From assembly GCF_025486315.1 (NCBI RefSeq), contig NZ_JAOOPY010000012.1, positions 109,667-173,666 of the forward strand: a stretch of DNA of 64,000 bases, written 5' to 3'. The DNA is from Variovorax sp. N23. Lineage in GTDB: Bacteria; Pseudomonadota; Gammaproteobacteria; Burkholderiales; Burkholderiaceae_C. How positions within the stretch are numbered: the first letter of the stretch is position 1; the number at the start of each line of letters is the position of its first letter. Positions 33,839 to 42,932 of this stretch are shown piece by piece. The translations under genes and the position numbers were made by a program. The notes under the pieces are model-generated. The model saw only the letters and a program-made list of their open reading frames with translations. It did no database searches and was not told where the DNA came from.

Positions 33839-34867
33839 ATGCTCTCCATGAAAAAAACAGAGACACCCGCCGAATTCGACCCGGCCCGCCTGCGCGACTT
33901 TCTGCGCCGGGCCATCCCCGGCCTCGACGGCGAGATGCGTCTCGCGCGCATCGGCGGCGGCCAGTCCAACCCCACCTTCTTCGTCGACTTCGACAACCGC
34001 GCGCTGGTGCTGCGCAAGCAGCCGCCGGGCGAACTGCTGCCGTCCGCCCATGCGGTGGACCGCGAGTTCCGCATCCTGCGCGCGCTGGCGGGCACCGACG
34101 TGCCGGTGCCCGACGCAGTGCTGTACTGCGACGATCGCAGCGTCGTCGGCACCCCTTTCTACGTGATGGACAAGCTCGACGGCCGGGTGATGTCGACGTA
34201 TGCGCTGCCGCAGATCGCGCCCGCCGAGCGGCGCGCCTACTACCTCGCGATGGCCGAGACGCTGGCGAAGCTGCACCGGGTCGACCTGGCCGCCGCCGGC
34301 CTCGGCGACTACGGCAAGCCGGGCAACTTCTTCCAGCGCCAGATCACGCGCTGGATCCGCCAGTGGGAAGCCTCGCGCACCCGCGAGGACGCGAACATCG
34401 ACCGCCTCGTCGCCTGGCTGCCCGCGAACATTCCGCCGGGCGACCAGACCACCATCGCGCATGGCGACTTCCGCTTCGGCAACCTGATGTTCCATCCGAC
34501 CGAGCCACGCGTGATCGCGGTGCTCGACTGGGAGCTGTCCACGCTGGGTCATCCGCTGGCCGACGTGGCCTACAGCTGCATGGCCTGGCACACCGGGGCC
34601 GACGAGTTCGAGGGCATGCGCGGCCTCGACCTGGCGGCCGAAGGCATCCCGACGCAGGCCGAGTACGTCGCGCACTACCAGCGCAGCGGTGGCTGCGCCG
34701 AGCCGGTGACGAACTTCCACCTGGCCTTCTCGCTGTTCCGCTTCGCCGTCATCCTCGAAGGCATCGCGGCGCGTGCGAAGCGCGGCAGCGCGGCCGCCGA
34801 AGATGCGGTGCAGGTCGGCGCGCAGGCGGCCGGCTTCGCGCGCCGCGCGGTCGCGCTGATCGACTAG
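33839..34867 (+). CDS. APH-family phosphotransferase (ACAD10/11-kinase-like)
   Basis: 342 aa from ATG 33839 (33848 also possible). The kinase-like fold is evident: [34 protein letters not shown], the catalytic loop [13 protein letters not shown] (His-Gly-Asp...Asn) and the metal-binding [18 protein letters not shown]. It matches the phosphotransferase part of ACAD10/ACAD11, which phosphorylates 4-hydroxyacyl-CoA for beta-oxidation. Together with the preceding acyl-CoA dehydrogenase it suggests a hydroxy-fatty-acid degradation step. Confidence 0.9.
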   Translation: MLSMKKTETPAEFDPARLRDFLRRAIPGLDGEMRLARIGGGQSNPTFFVDFDNRALVLRKQPPGELLPSAHAVDREFRILRALAGTDVPVPDAVLYCDDRSVVGTPFYVMDKLDGRVMSTYALPQIAPAERRAYYLAMAETLAKLHRVDLAAAGLGDYGKPGNFFQRQITRWIRQWEASRTREDANIDRLVAWLPANIPPGDQTTIAHGDFRFGNLMFHPTEPRVIAVLDWELSTLGHPLADVAYSCMAWHTGADEFEGMRGLDLAAEGIPTQAEYVAHYQRSGGCAEPVTNFHLAFSLFRFAVILEGIAARAKRGSAAAEDAVQVGAQAAGFARRAVALID

Positions 34868-35637
34868 GGTCTGGGCCTGCGGCGTGCCAGCCCCAGGATG
34901 TCGGCCCCGAAGGAATAGACCAGTGCCGCCAGCCCGGCCCCGGCGATCACGCTGGCCCACCCCCGCGTGACGATGGGTCCGAGGCAGACGATGAGCGTGA
35001 CGATCTGCACCACGCACACCGTCTTGCGCCGCGCGTTCGGCGGCAGGGGCGCCGCGAGCCAGGGCCACGCGCTGGCCGCGAGCACGAAGGCATAGCGCAT
35101 CGCGCCGGCCGCCAGGATCCAGGCACCGGTCTTGTCGAGGGCCAGCACCAGCACGCTCAGCACGGCGATCAGCAGCGCATCGGTCTCCATGTCGAAGCGT
35201 GCGCCGAAGTCACTGGCCTGACTGCGTCGGCGGGCGATGGGGCCGTCGGCGGCGTCGAGCAGCGCGGTGACAGTGGCCAGCGCGACGGCGCACCAGGCCA
35301 GCATCGGCGTCTGCAGCGCCGGCTCGCCGACACCCGCGGCCAACAGGGCGACGAACGCGAGGCGCAAGAGCGTGATGCCGTTGGCGGCGCCGAAGCGCCA
35401 CTGCGGCGCGTGCGCCGGCAGGGCGTGCCACACGAAGGCCGACGCGGCACCGAACACGGCGATCGCCTTCGGCACGAACCAGGCGCCCAGCCCGGCCCAT
35501 GCCGTGATGCCGGCCGCGATGGCGACGAGCCCGAGGCCGGTGCATGCCAGCGCGAACGCCGCATCGCGCTGAAGCGGGTCGTATGCGCCGGTGCGGCGCG
35601 GTCGCGGTGGGGCTGCGTGGGTGCGCATCGTCTTCAC
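34864..35637 (-). CDS. CDP-alcohol phosphatidyltransferase family membrane protein
   Basis: 257 aa, several membrane helices. The family signature is complete: [18 protein letters not shown] and [10 protein letters not shown] (D-x2-D-G-x2-A-R-x8-G-x3-D-x3-D). These enzymes move a phospho-alcohol from CDP onto an acceptor such as glycerol phosphate, inositol phosphate or sugar. The gene is divergent from the dehydrogenase/pterin-synthase-like/glycosyltransferase/methyltransferase operon and could supply a lipid-linked or phosphodiester product. Its stop overlaps the preceding convergent gene. Confidence 0.9.
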   Translation of the reverse strand: MKTMRTHAAPPRPRRTGAYDPLQRDAAFALACTGLGLVAIAAGITAWAGLGAWFVPKAIAVFGAASAFVWHALPAHAPQWRFGAANGITLLRLAFVALLAAGVGEPALQTPMLAWCAVALATVTALLDAADGPIARRRSQASDFGARFDMETDALLIAVLSVLVLALDKTGAWILAAGAMRYAFVLAASAWPWLAAPLPPNARRKTVCVVQIVTLIVCLGPIVTRGWASVIAGAGLAALVYSFGADILGLARRRPRP

Positions 35638-35700
35638 TAAGATCGGTCATCGCCGAATCGGCCAGCGTCCGGGCGCCGCCCTCGCGGCCACGAAAAGAGC

Positions 35701-36699
35701 ATGCCAGCAATTCATCCTCCTGTGGTGTCCGATGATTTCCGCGCCTGCTGGACCGAGGCGCCCGGCCGCGCCGCGGTTCGCAGCGGCACGCTCGCGCCGG
35801 CCGCCGAGGGCGACGTGCGGGTGCGCACCCTGCACAGCGCCGTGAGTCGCGGCACCGAGCTGCTGGTGTTCAACGGCGAGGTGCCCGAGAGCGAACACGC
35901 GCGCATGCGTGCGCCGTTTCAGGAGGGCGATTTTCCCGCACCGGTGAAGTACGGCTATGCCAGCGTCGGCGTCGTCGAAGCGGGGCCGCCCGCCTTGCAG
36001 GGCTGTGCCGTCTTCTGCCTCTACCCGCACCAGACGCGCTACGTCGTGCCGCAGAGCGCCGTGCATCCCTTGCCCGACGGGCTGCCGCCTGCGCGGGCCG
36101 TGCTCGCGGCCAACATGGAGACGGCGGTCAACGCGCTGTGGGACGCCGCGCCGCGTGTCGGCGACCGCGTCGCGGTGGTCGGCGGCGGCGTGGTGGGCCT
36201 GCTGGTCGCGTGGCTGGCGTCGCGCATGCCGGGCGTGCGGGTCGAGCTCGTCGATGTCCGTGCCGAGCGGGCAGCGGTCGCGGCGCACCTGGGCCTGGCC
36301 TTCTCCACACCCGACGCTGCAACGCCCGAGGCCGACCTCGTCGTGCATGCCAGCGGCCAGCCTGACGGGCTGGTGACCGCGCTGGGTCTCGCGGGATTCG
36401 AGGCCACCGTCCTGGAGCTGAGCTGGTACGGCCGCCGCGCCGTGGCGCTGCCGCTGGGCGAGGCCTTCCATGCCCGGCGCCTGACGCTGCGCAGTTCGCA
36501 GGTCGGGCACGTGGCGACCGCGCAGCGCAGCCGCTGGACGCACGCGCGGCGCATGGCGCTCGCGCTGTCGCTGCTGCGCGACCCGGCGCTCGACGCCCTG
36601 GTCACCGACGTCGCGCCCTTCGACGATCTGCCGCAGGTGCTCGCGCGCCTGGCCGCCGGTGCGCCCGACACGCTGTGCCAGCGCATCGACTATTCCTGA
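35701..36699 (+). CDS. MDR-type dehydrogenase (zinc-binding dehydrogenase-like)
   Basis: 332 aa. N-terminal GroES-like part with [18 protein letters not shown] and YGYASVGVV; Rossmann domain with [18 protein letters not shown]. The canonical GHE and Cys zinc ligands are absent, and the SRGTE box recalls BchC-like and related dehydrogenases acting on complex secondary alcohols. First gene of a four-gene plus-strand operon with a PTPS-like protein, glycosyltransferase and methyltransferase, so it probably oxidises a pathway intermediate. Confidence 0.85.
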   Translation: MPAIHPPVVSDDFRACWTEAPGRAAVRSGTLAPAAEGDVRVRTLHSAVSRGTELLVFNGEVPESEHARMRAPFQEGDFPAPVKYGYASVGVVEAGPPALQGCAVFCLYPHQTRYVVPQSAVHPLPDGLPPARAVLAANMETAVNALWDAAPRVGDRVAVVGGGVVGLLVAWLASRMPGVRVELVDVRAERAAVAAHLGLAFSTPDAATPEADLVVHASGQPDGLVTALGLAGFEATVLELSWYGRRAVALPLGEAFHARRLTLRSSQVGHVATAQRSRWTHARRMALALSLLRDPALDALVTDVAPFDDLPQVLARLAAGAPDTLCQRIDYS

Positions 36700-36726
36700 A
36701 CCCTCCTTCTCCGAAAGACTGCCGCC

Positions 36727-37146
36727 ATGTACAGCGTCAACGTCCGCGACCACTTCATGATCGCCCACAGCTTCCATGGCGACGCCTTCGGGCCGGCCCA
36801 GCGGCTGCACGGTGCTACCTACGTGGTCGACGCCGAATTCCGCCGCCGTGCGCTCGATGCCGACGGCATGGTGGTCGACATCGCCCTGGCCACCGAGGTG
36901 CTGCGCCGGGTGCTGGGCGAACTGAACCTGCACAACCTCGACGACGACCCGGCCTTCGCGGGCCAGAACACCACGACCGAGTTCCTGGCGCGCGTGGTCT
37001 TCGAGCGCATTGCCGCCGCGATGGCGGCCGGCGAACTCGGTGCGCATGCCGGTGGGCTCGAATCGCTGCGCGTGCGGCTCAACGAATCGCACGTCGCCTG
37101 GGCTGCCTACGAAGGCCCGTTGTCGGCGACGGACCCCGCACCCTGA
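36727..37146 (+). CDS. 6-pyruvoyltetrahydropterin synthase / QueD-like protein with altered active site
   Basis: 139 aa. The T-fold pattern is clear: [53 protein letters not shown] and [16 protein letters not shown]. QueD and PTPS bind zinc through three His, with a catalytic Cys before the Leu-His-Gly-His box. Here His14 and His28 are present, but the third His is replaced by Ala30 (HGA) and no Cys precedes the box; the late Glu120 is kept. So it may catalyse a different reaction on dihydroneopterin triphosphate or another substrate. Co-directional with the flanking genes, 27 bp after the dehydrogenase. Confidence 0.85.
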   Translation: MYSVNVRDHFMIAHSFHGDAFGPAQRLHGATYVVDAEFRRRALDADGMVVDIALATEVLRRVLGELNLHNLDDDPAFAGQNTTTEFLARVVFERIAAAMAAGELGAHAGGLESLRVRLNESHVAWAAYEGPLSATDPAP

Positions 37147-37162
37147 CCGGCGCTGCACCCGC

Positions 37163-38221
37163 ATGCCGCGCGACTGCATCTTCCTCGTGCCCGGCGACTG
37201 GGACAGCCGCACCGGCGGCTACCTGTACGACCGCCGCATCGTCGACGGCCTGCGGGCCGCGGGGTGGCGCGTCACGCGGTGCTCGCCGGGCGATCGCTTC
37301 CCGCTGCCCGACGCTGCCACGCACGAACAGGCGCAGCGCGTGATCGACGCATTGCCCGACGGTGCGCTGGTGGTGGCCGATGGGCTCGGCTTCTCGGCCT
37401 TGCCCGACCTGGTCGAGCAGCATGCGCAGCGCTTGCGGTGGGTGGCGCTGGTGCACCACCCGCTGGCCTTCGAGTCGGGGCTGTCGTCGGCCGAGCAGTC
37501 ACGGCTCTTCGACAGCGAGCGGCGTGCCCTGGCCTGCGCGCGCCAGGTGGTCGTGACCAGCCCAGCGACCGCGCAGGCGCTCGCCGCCTTCGACGTGCCG
37601 GCCGAGCGCATCACGGTGGTTGAGCCCGGGACCGATCGCGCGCCCCAGGCGACCGGCGGTGGTGCGGGCGCCGGTGCCCTGTCGCTGCTGTGCGTGGCGA
37701 CCGTCACGGCGCGCAAGGGCCACACGGTGCTCCTCGAGGCGCTGGCCGGCCTGCAGGACCGGGCGTGGCAGTTGCACTGCGCCGGCAGCCTGGCGCGCGA
37801 CGACGCGACGGTCGCTGCGGTGCGCGCTGGCGTCGCGCGCCACGGCCTGGCCGAGCGCGTCACCTGGCACGGCGAAGTCGATTCGCGGGCGCTCGAGGCG
37901 CTCTACGCGCAGGCCGACCTGTTCGTGCTGCCGTCCTTTCACGAGGGCTACGGCATGGCGCTGGCGGAGGCGCTGGCGCGCGGCCTGCCGATCGTCAGCT
38001 GCACGGCCGGTGCCATTCCCGACACCGTGCCGGCCACCGCCGGCGTGCTGGTCCCGCCCGGCGATGCGCAGGCGCTGCGCGGTGCCCTGCAGCGCCTGAT
38101 GGACGACGCGGCGGAGCGCGCCGCGCTGGCGGCCGGTGCGCATGCAGCGGCGCAGCGCCTGCCGAACTGGGACGACGCCGGCGCGCGCTTCGCGGCCGTG
38201 CTCGATGCGGTGGCGCCATGA
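37163..38221 (+). CDS. GT4-family glycosyltransferase
   Basis: 352 aa from ATG 37163, 16 bp after the PTPS-like gene. Two Rossmann-like halves; the C-terminal nucleotide-sugar site has LLCVATVTARKGHTVLLEAL, DLFVLPSFHEGYGMALAEAL and IVSCTAGAIPD, with the E-x7-E motif of GT4. It transfers a sugar from a nucleotide donor with retention of configuration. In this operon the acceptor may be the product of the PTPS-like enzyme. The stop overlaps the methyltransferase start (ATGA). Confidence 0.9.
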   Translation: MPRDCIFLVPGDWDSRTGGYLYDRRIVDGLRAAGWRVTRCSPGDRFPLPDAATHEQAQRVIDALPDGALVVADGLGFSALPDLVEQHAQRLRWVALVHHPLAFESGLSSAEQSRLFDSERRALACARQVVVTSPATAQALAAFDVPAERITVVEPGTDRAPQATGGGAGAGALSLLCVATVTARKGHTVLLEALAGLQDRAWQLHCAGSLARDDATVAAVRAGVARHGLAERVTWHGEVDSRALEALYAQADLFVLPSFHEGYGMALAEALARGLPIVSCTAGAIPDTVPATAGVLVPPGDAQALRGALQRLMDDAAERAALAAGAHAAAQRLPNWDDAGARFAAVLDAVAP

Positions 38222-39144
38222 GCGGCTTCAGCGCCGATTGGCTGGCGCGGCGCGAGCCCTTCGACCACGCGGCGCGCGCATCGGCCGCCGCCGCGTTCGA
38301 CTGGAAGGCCCTCGCCACGCAGCTGCGTGGCGAAGGCACCGGCGATGCCGCCATCACCGTGCTCGACCTGGGTTGCGGCACCGGCGCCAGTCTGCGCGAG
38401 GTCGCGCCGCGTCTTGGCGGCACGCAGCGCTGGCGGCTCGTCGACCACGATGCGGCCCTGCTGGCTGCGGTGCCCGGGACGTTGACGCGCTGGGCGCATG
38501 CGCAAGGCTGGCAGGTTCGGCCGCAGGGAGAGGCAGCGGTGCTGCGCATCGACGGCGGCGGTCTTCGCCTTGACGTCGAATGGCTCCATGCGGATATCTC
38601 CGCGGGCTTCGGCGCCTTGCCTGTCGATGGCACGCAGCTCGTCACCTGCTCCGCCTTGCTCGATCTCGTGTCGCAGCCCTGGCTCGAGGCGCTGGTGGCG
38701 CGCTGCGCGGGCGGCGGCGCCGCCGTGTGCTGGGCGCTCAGTGTCGACGGCCGTCTCGCGTGGGCCGATGCGGATGCCGACGACGCGCTGGTGCACGAGG
38801 CCTTCCGCGCGCACCAGCGCCGCGACAAGGGCTTCGGCACGGCGCTCGGGGACGCTGCGGTGGAGGCGGCCACGCAAGTCCTCACGGCCGCGGGCTATTG
38901 CCTCCACGCAGCCGAGAGCGACTGGGTCGTCGATGGCAGGTGCGGCGCGGCCGATCGCGCGATGCTGCAGGCCCTGATCGAGGGCTTCGTGAGTGCCGCG
39001 ATCGAGCAATGCCCGATGCACACGACGCGCTGCGACGCCTGGTGCGCGCGTCGTCTCGCCACGCTGGGCGCGACGCGCCTGCGCGTGGGCCATGTCGACC
39101 TGATCGGTTGGCTTTCGCCGAACGCAGGGCGCGGCGAGGGCTGA
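38218..39144 (+). CDS. Class I SAM-dependent methyltransferase
   Basis: 308 aa, translationally coupled to the glycosyltransferase. Motif I VLDLGCGTGASLREVAPRL is near residues 50-67, then WRLVDHD for the ribose-binding acidic residue. The C-terminal part contains several Cys (EQCPMHTTRCDAWCARR). It likely methylates the glycosylated or dehydrogenated intermediate made by the operon. Last gene of the set; it converges on the NlpC/P60 gene. Confidence 0.85.
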   Translation: MSGFSADWLARREPFDHAARASAAAAFDWKALATQLRGEGTGDAAITVLDLGCGTGASLREVAPRLGGTQRWRLVDHDAALLAAVPGTLTRWAHAQGWQVRPQGEAAVLRIDGGGLRLDVEWLHADISAGFGALPVDGTQLVTCSALLDLVSQPWLEALVARCAGGGAAVCWALSVDGRLAWADADADDALVHEAFRAHQRRDKGFGTALGDAAVEAATQVLTAAGYCLHAAESDWVVDGRCGAADRAMLQALIEGFVSAAIEQCPMHTTRCDAWCARRLATLGATRLRVGHVDLIGWLSPNAGRGEG

Positions 39145-39147
39145 GCC

Positions 39148-39648
39148 TCAGGGCCGCCGCACCGCGAGCGCCTGCCGCGACCAGTACGGCCCGTTCAGCC
39201 TGTCGAGCCGCACGTCGCCGCCGCTCGACGGCGCATGCACGAACTGTCCGTTGCCCACGTAGATGCCCGCATGCGTGGGGCGGCCGCCGCCGAAGAGCAC
39301 CAGGTCGCCGGTCTGCAGGTCGCTGGCGCCCACGGGCTGGCCGAAGTCGGCGAGCTGCGCCACGGTGCGCGGCGGGGCCACGCCGGCGCTGCTGCGGTAG
39401 ACGTAGTTGATGAGGCCGCTGCAGTCGAAGCCGCCGTCGATCGTGTTGCCGCCGTAGCGGTAGGGCGTGCCGACCAGGCCGAGCGCATGGATGGCGATGT
39501 CCTGTGCCTGCGTCGGCGTGAGGGCGCTGTAGACGACGGGTGTGCGGCCCTTCGGTGCGGGGGCGCTCGCACAGCCCGCCAGGACGAGGCCGGCGCTGAC
39601 GAGGGCGGCACGCAGAAGGGCGTCGGTCAGGGCGTGCTTGACGATCAT
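39148..39648 (-). CDS. NlpC/P60 family lipoprotein peptidoglycan hydrolase
   Basis: 166 aa from ATG 39648. A lipoprotein signal peptide ends in LVLAGC (Cys about residue 25). The NlpC/P60 domain has the catalytic Cys in GGFDCSGLINYVY and the His in PTHAGIYVGNGQFVHAP. It cleaves D-Glu-DAP bonds of cell-wall stem peptides, anchored to a periplasmic membrane face. Resembles the Spr/MepS group. Confidence 0.92.
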   Translation of the reverse strand: MIVKHALTDALLRAALVSAGLVLAGCASAPAPKGRTPVVYSALTPTQAQDIAIHALGLVGTPYRYGGNTIDGGFDCSGLINYVYRSSAGVAPPRTVAQLADFGQPVGASDLQTGDLVLFGGGRPTHAGIYVGNGQFVHAPSSGGDVRLDRLNGPYWSRQALAVRRP

Positions 39649-39685
39649 GCTCGGATGGTAAGCGCGAGCCCGCGCATTCGTCGGC

Positions 39686-40582
39686 TCACTTGCGCGGGAA
39701 CTGCACGCGCGCCGCGCGCGTGATGGCCGCCACGCAGGGATGCGTGATGCGCCGCTCCGCCGAGATGCCGAAGAACTCCTCGACGAGTTCCGAGGCACGC
39801 CCCATCACTTCCACGCCGTACTGCGCGCAGGTCTCGTCCTCGAGCGCGGTGGGTGACATGAACACGCCGCGGCCCTCGCCGCCGAAGGCCTTGAGCAACG
39901 CGGCATCGTCGAATTCGCCGATCAACCGGGGGCGCAGGGCATGCTCGGCCAGCCAGAGGTCGAGCCGCTGCCGCATGGCGGAGCCCGAGCCCTGGATGAG
40001 CATCGGCGCGCCGTCGAGGCACTGCGGGAAGGGCTGTGTCAGTGTGCGGCGCAGGGCCGGTGCGGCGAAGAAGCTCATGGCGGTGGTGCCCAGCGTGTGG
40101 TTGAAGGCCTTCACGCTGGTCTGCTTGCCCATGGGCTCGTTGGCGATCACCAGATCGAGCCGCTGCACCGACAGTTGCCCGAGCAGGTCGCGGAAATGGC
40201 CTTCGTGGCAGATGAGCCGCACGGGCTCCGAGACGGAGAGCGCCGGTTCCAGCAGACGGTACGCCATCGCCTTGGGCACGGCGTCCGCGATGCCGACGCG
40301 GAAGTGCAGGGTGCGCCCGCCGCCGCGCTTGTTGCCGACAGCGGCTTCGAGCTCCGCGCCCAGCGTGAAGATCTGTTCGGCATAGCTCAGCGCGGTGCGG
40401 CCTTCGGCTGTCAGTTCGACGCCGCGCCCGTGCTTCTGGAACAGGTGGCAACCCATCGACTCTTCCAGCAGCTTGATCTGCGTCGACAGCGTCTGTGGCG
40501 TGATGTGCAACTGTTCGCCGGCGCGCACGATGCCGCCCGCCTTGGCAGCCGCCCAGAAGTAGTAGAGGTGCTTGAAATTCAT
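39686..40582 (-). CDS. nhaR: NhaR-like LysR-type transcriptional activator
   Basis: 298 aa. MNFKHLYYFWAAAKAGGIVR with LHITPQTLSTQIKLLE closely follows the NhaR N-terminus, distinctive for its LYYFW box. NhaR activates the Na+/H+ antiporter gene nhaA in response to sodium in enteric bacteria. No nhaA is adjacent here, so the target may be elsewhere or may be the divergent Bax-inhibitor-1 gene, 120 bp away. Confidence 0.88.
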   Translation of the reverse strand: MNFKHLYYFWAAAKAGGIVRAGEQLHITPQTLSTQIKLLEESMGCHLFQKHGRGVELTAEGRTALSYAEQIFTLGAELEAAVGNKRGGGRTLHFRVGIADAVPKAMAYRLLEPALSVSEPVRLICHEGHFRDLLGQLSVQRLDLVIANEPMGKQTSVKAFNHTLGTTAMSFFAAPALRRTLTQPFPQCLDGAPMLIQGSGSAMRQRLDLWLAEHALRPRLIGEFDDAALLKAFGGEGRGVFMSPTALEDETCAQYGVEVMGRASELVEEFFGISAERRITHPCVAAITRAARVQFPRK

Positions 40583-40702
40583 GGTTTCGACCCAATGCTA
40601 AGCTTTAAGCGAAGTAATGATGCCGAAAATTCTACTTTTATCGAAACCTTGATAGGCCTACAGTCCACTTCGACGCTTTCCCTTTTCCATCAAGGACATC
40701 AC

Positions 40703-41395
40703 ATGAACGAGACCCTCTCCAGCTACGGCGCCCAGGGCGCCCTGGCCACCCCGGCGCAGCGCAACCAGGTGCTGCGCAACACCTACTGGCTGCTCGCGCT
40801 GTCCATGGTGCCCACGGTGCTGGGCGCCTGGGTCGGCGTCGCCACCGGCATCACCCGCGCCATGTCGCCGGGCATCGGCATGATCGTCTTCCTGGTCGGC
40901 GCCTTCGGCTTCATGTTCGCGATCGAGAAGACGAAGAACTCGGCCGCCGGCGTGCCGGTGCTGCTGGCCTTCACCTTCTTCATGGGCCTGATGCTCTCGC
41001 GTCTGGTCGGCACGGTGCTCGGGTTGACCAACGGCGCCGGGCTGGTGATGACGGCCTTCGCCGGCACCGGTGCGGTGTTCCTCGGCATGGCCACGCTGTC
41101 GTCGGTGATCAAGCGCGACCTCTCGTCCATGGGCAAGTGGCTCTTCATCGGCGTCATCCTGCTGCTGGTCGCGGGCATCGCGAACTTCTTCATCCAGTCG
41201 AGCGCGCTGATGATCACGCTGTCGGTGCTCGCCATCGGCATCTTCTCGGCCTTCATCCTGCATGACCTCAAGCGGGTGAAGGATGGCTATGAAACCAACT
41301 ACATCAGTGCCACGCTGGGCGTGTACCTGAGCCTCTACAACGTCTTCCAGTCGCTGCTGATGCTGCTGGGCATCGGCGGCAGCCGCGACGAGTGA
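40703..41395 (+). CDS. Bax inhibitor-1/YccA family membrane protein
   Basis: 230 aa with about seven membrane helices; VLRNTYWLLALSMVPTVLGA, LMLSRLVGTVLG and ISATLGVYLSLYNVFQSLLM are typical of the UPF0005/BI-1 family. YccA-type members bind the FtsH protease and modulate membrane protein turnover; others leak calcium. No partner gene nearby. Confidence 0.92.
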   Translation: MNETLSSYGAQGALATPAQRNQVLRNTYWLLALSMVPTVLGAWVGVATGITRAMSPGIGMIVFLVGAFGFMFAIEKTKNSAAGVPVLLAFTFFMGLMLSRLVGTVLGLTNGAGLVMTAFAGTGAVFLGMATLSSVIKRDLSSMGKWLFIGVILLLVAGIANFFIQSSALMITLSVLAIGIFSAFILHDLKRVKDGYETNYISATLGVYLSLYNVFQSLLMLLGIGGSRDE

Positions 41396-41441
41396 CCTGC
41401 GTTTTCCGTTCATCGACCCTGCGCCAGAAAGGACCAACACC

Positions 41442-41984
41442 ATGCGCCTGAGTACCAAGGGCCGCCTCGCGGTCGTTGCCATGATCGACGTCGCCCTGCA
41501 TCGCAAGACGGGGCCGATCTCCCTGGCGGTCTTGAGCCGTCGTCAGCGCATCTCGCTGTCGTACCTCGAGCAGATGTTCGCCGACCTGCGGCGCCATGGC
41601 CTGGTCGCGTCGACCCGCGGTCCGGGCGGCGGCTACGGCCTGGGCCGCGACGCGGCTTCGATCACCGTGGCCGACATCCTGTTCGCGGTCGATGGCCCGG
41701 CCGACGAGGCCGGCGCCAAGAGCCGCCCGAAGGCGGCGGACGACGCCCAGCGTTGCGCCACGCCCGAACTGTGGGATTCGCTCAGCCGCAAGGTCGTCGA
41801 GTTCCTCGATTCGGTGAACCTGCAGAAGCTGGTCGAGGACCAGATCGCGCTCGGCGTGCAGCTGCATTCGCAGGAAGAGCCCGCGGCCAAGCGCCCCGAG
41901 CCGCTGCGTGCGGCCGTCAAGCCGTCGCGCCCCAACGCGCCCAATTCGGTGTTCGAACTGGCGCGATTCGGTATCGCTGGCTAA
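41442..41984 (+). CDS. Rrf2/IscR-like regulator lacking two of three cluster cysteines
   Basis: 180 aa. MRLSTKGRLAVVAMIDVALH, RRQRISLSYLEQMFADLRRH and STRGPGGGYGL are the Rrf2 winged-helix hallmarks. IscR holds a [2Fe-2S] cluster with three Cys before a T-x-L-W box; here only one Cys remains (QRCATPELW), so a classical cluster is unlikely and it may act constitutively or sense something else. No iscS/iscU follow. Its stop overlaps the convergent IclR-type gene by 4 bp. Confidence 0.87.
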   Translation: MRLSTKGRLAVVAMIDVALHRKTGPISLAVLSRRQRISLSYLEQMFADLRRHGLVASTRGPGGGYGLGRDAASITVADILFAVDGPADEAGAKSRPKAADDAQRCATPELWDSLSRKVVEFLDSVNLQKLVEDQIALGVQLHSQEEPAAKRPEPLRAAVKPSRPNAPNSVFELARFGIAG

Positions 41985-42820
41985 GCGCCTTCGTCTGGCG
42001 CCAGGGCGCCATGCCCGAGCAGGGCGCTGGCGGCCGCAGCTTCGCGCCGCACCGCCAGGGCGATGGGCCCGTCGACGGACGGGTCGAAACCGCCGCTGGC
42101 CCCCAGCGCGGTCAGCACGGCGCAGACACGGCCCGTGTGGTCGTAGACCGGCGCGGCCACCGCGCTGATGCCGCGCAGGTAGGTGTCCTGCACGGGGGCG
42201 CACCATGCGGCCAGGATGTCGCGCCGCAGCACGCCCAGCGGGTCCTTCCGGTCGAGTTGGCGGCGCAGTTCGGCGGGTGCCGCCATCAGTTCCTCTTCTG
42301 CCATCGCGCGCACGCGCGATTCGTCCAGGAAGCCCAGGAACGCCCGGCCCGTCGCCGACCACAGCATCGACAGTACCGACCCCACCCGCACGTTGACCGT
42401 CACCGGCAGGCCGGGCTCCTCGAAGCGCACGATGGTCGGGCCCTTGTTGCCCATCACCGCCACGAAGCAGGTCACCTCCAGCGCTTCGCGCAGGCGGATC
42501 AGCGCCGGCTCGGCCACGCGGATCGGGTCGGCCTGCCGCATGGCGGCCAGGCCGATCTGGATCGCCTCGGTGCCCAGGTGGTAATGCTGCGAGCCGCTGT
42601 CCTGCACGACCAGCGCCTCTTCCACCAGGCTCGCCAGGTAGCGGTGGACCTTGGCGGGGCTCTCGCCCACATGGGCCGACAGCGCCGTGAGGCTGGCACG
42701 GCCGCCGAGGCGCGCCAGGCCCTTGAGCACCGTCATGCCCATCTGGGCGGACTGAACGCGCTGGCGTCGTTCGCGCTCGCGTGCTGCTGGGAGGGGCGCG
42801 GGTTTCTTCGAGGTCGGCAT
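41981..42820 (-). CDS. IclR family transcriptional regulator
   Basis: 279 aa if started at 42820 (42838 is an alternative). N-terminal winged helix (GMTVLKGLARLGGRASLTAL, GESPAKVHRYLASLVEEALV) and C-terminal effector domain (SMLWSATGRAFLGF, DTYLRGISAVAAPVYD). It is divergent from the Bug receptor and P450 genes and is probably their regulator, responding to an aromatic or organic acid. Confidence 0.92.
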   Translation of the reverse strand: MPTSKKPAPLPAARERERRQRVQSAQMGMTVLKGLARLGGRASLTALSAHVGESPAKVHRYLASLVEEALVVQDSGSQHYHLGTEAIQIGLAAMRQADPIRVAEPALIRLREALEVTCFVAVMGNKGPTIVRFEEPGLPVTVNVRVGSVLSMLWSATGRAFLGFLDESRVRAMAEEELMAAPAELRRQLDRKDPLGVLRRDILAAWCAPVQDTYLRGISAVAAPVYDHTGRVCAVLTALGASGGFDPSVDGPIALAVRREAAAASALLGHGALAPDEGA

Positions 42821-42932
42821 GGGGCGGTGAAGCGGCATCAGGGTTGGCACGGAGTTGTGAATTACGCACTGCGTACTACGATTACGCAAGAGTTCTTCCC
42901 CCGACACCGCTACCCACCCATCGAAAGACACG

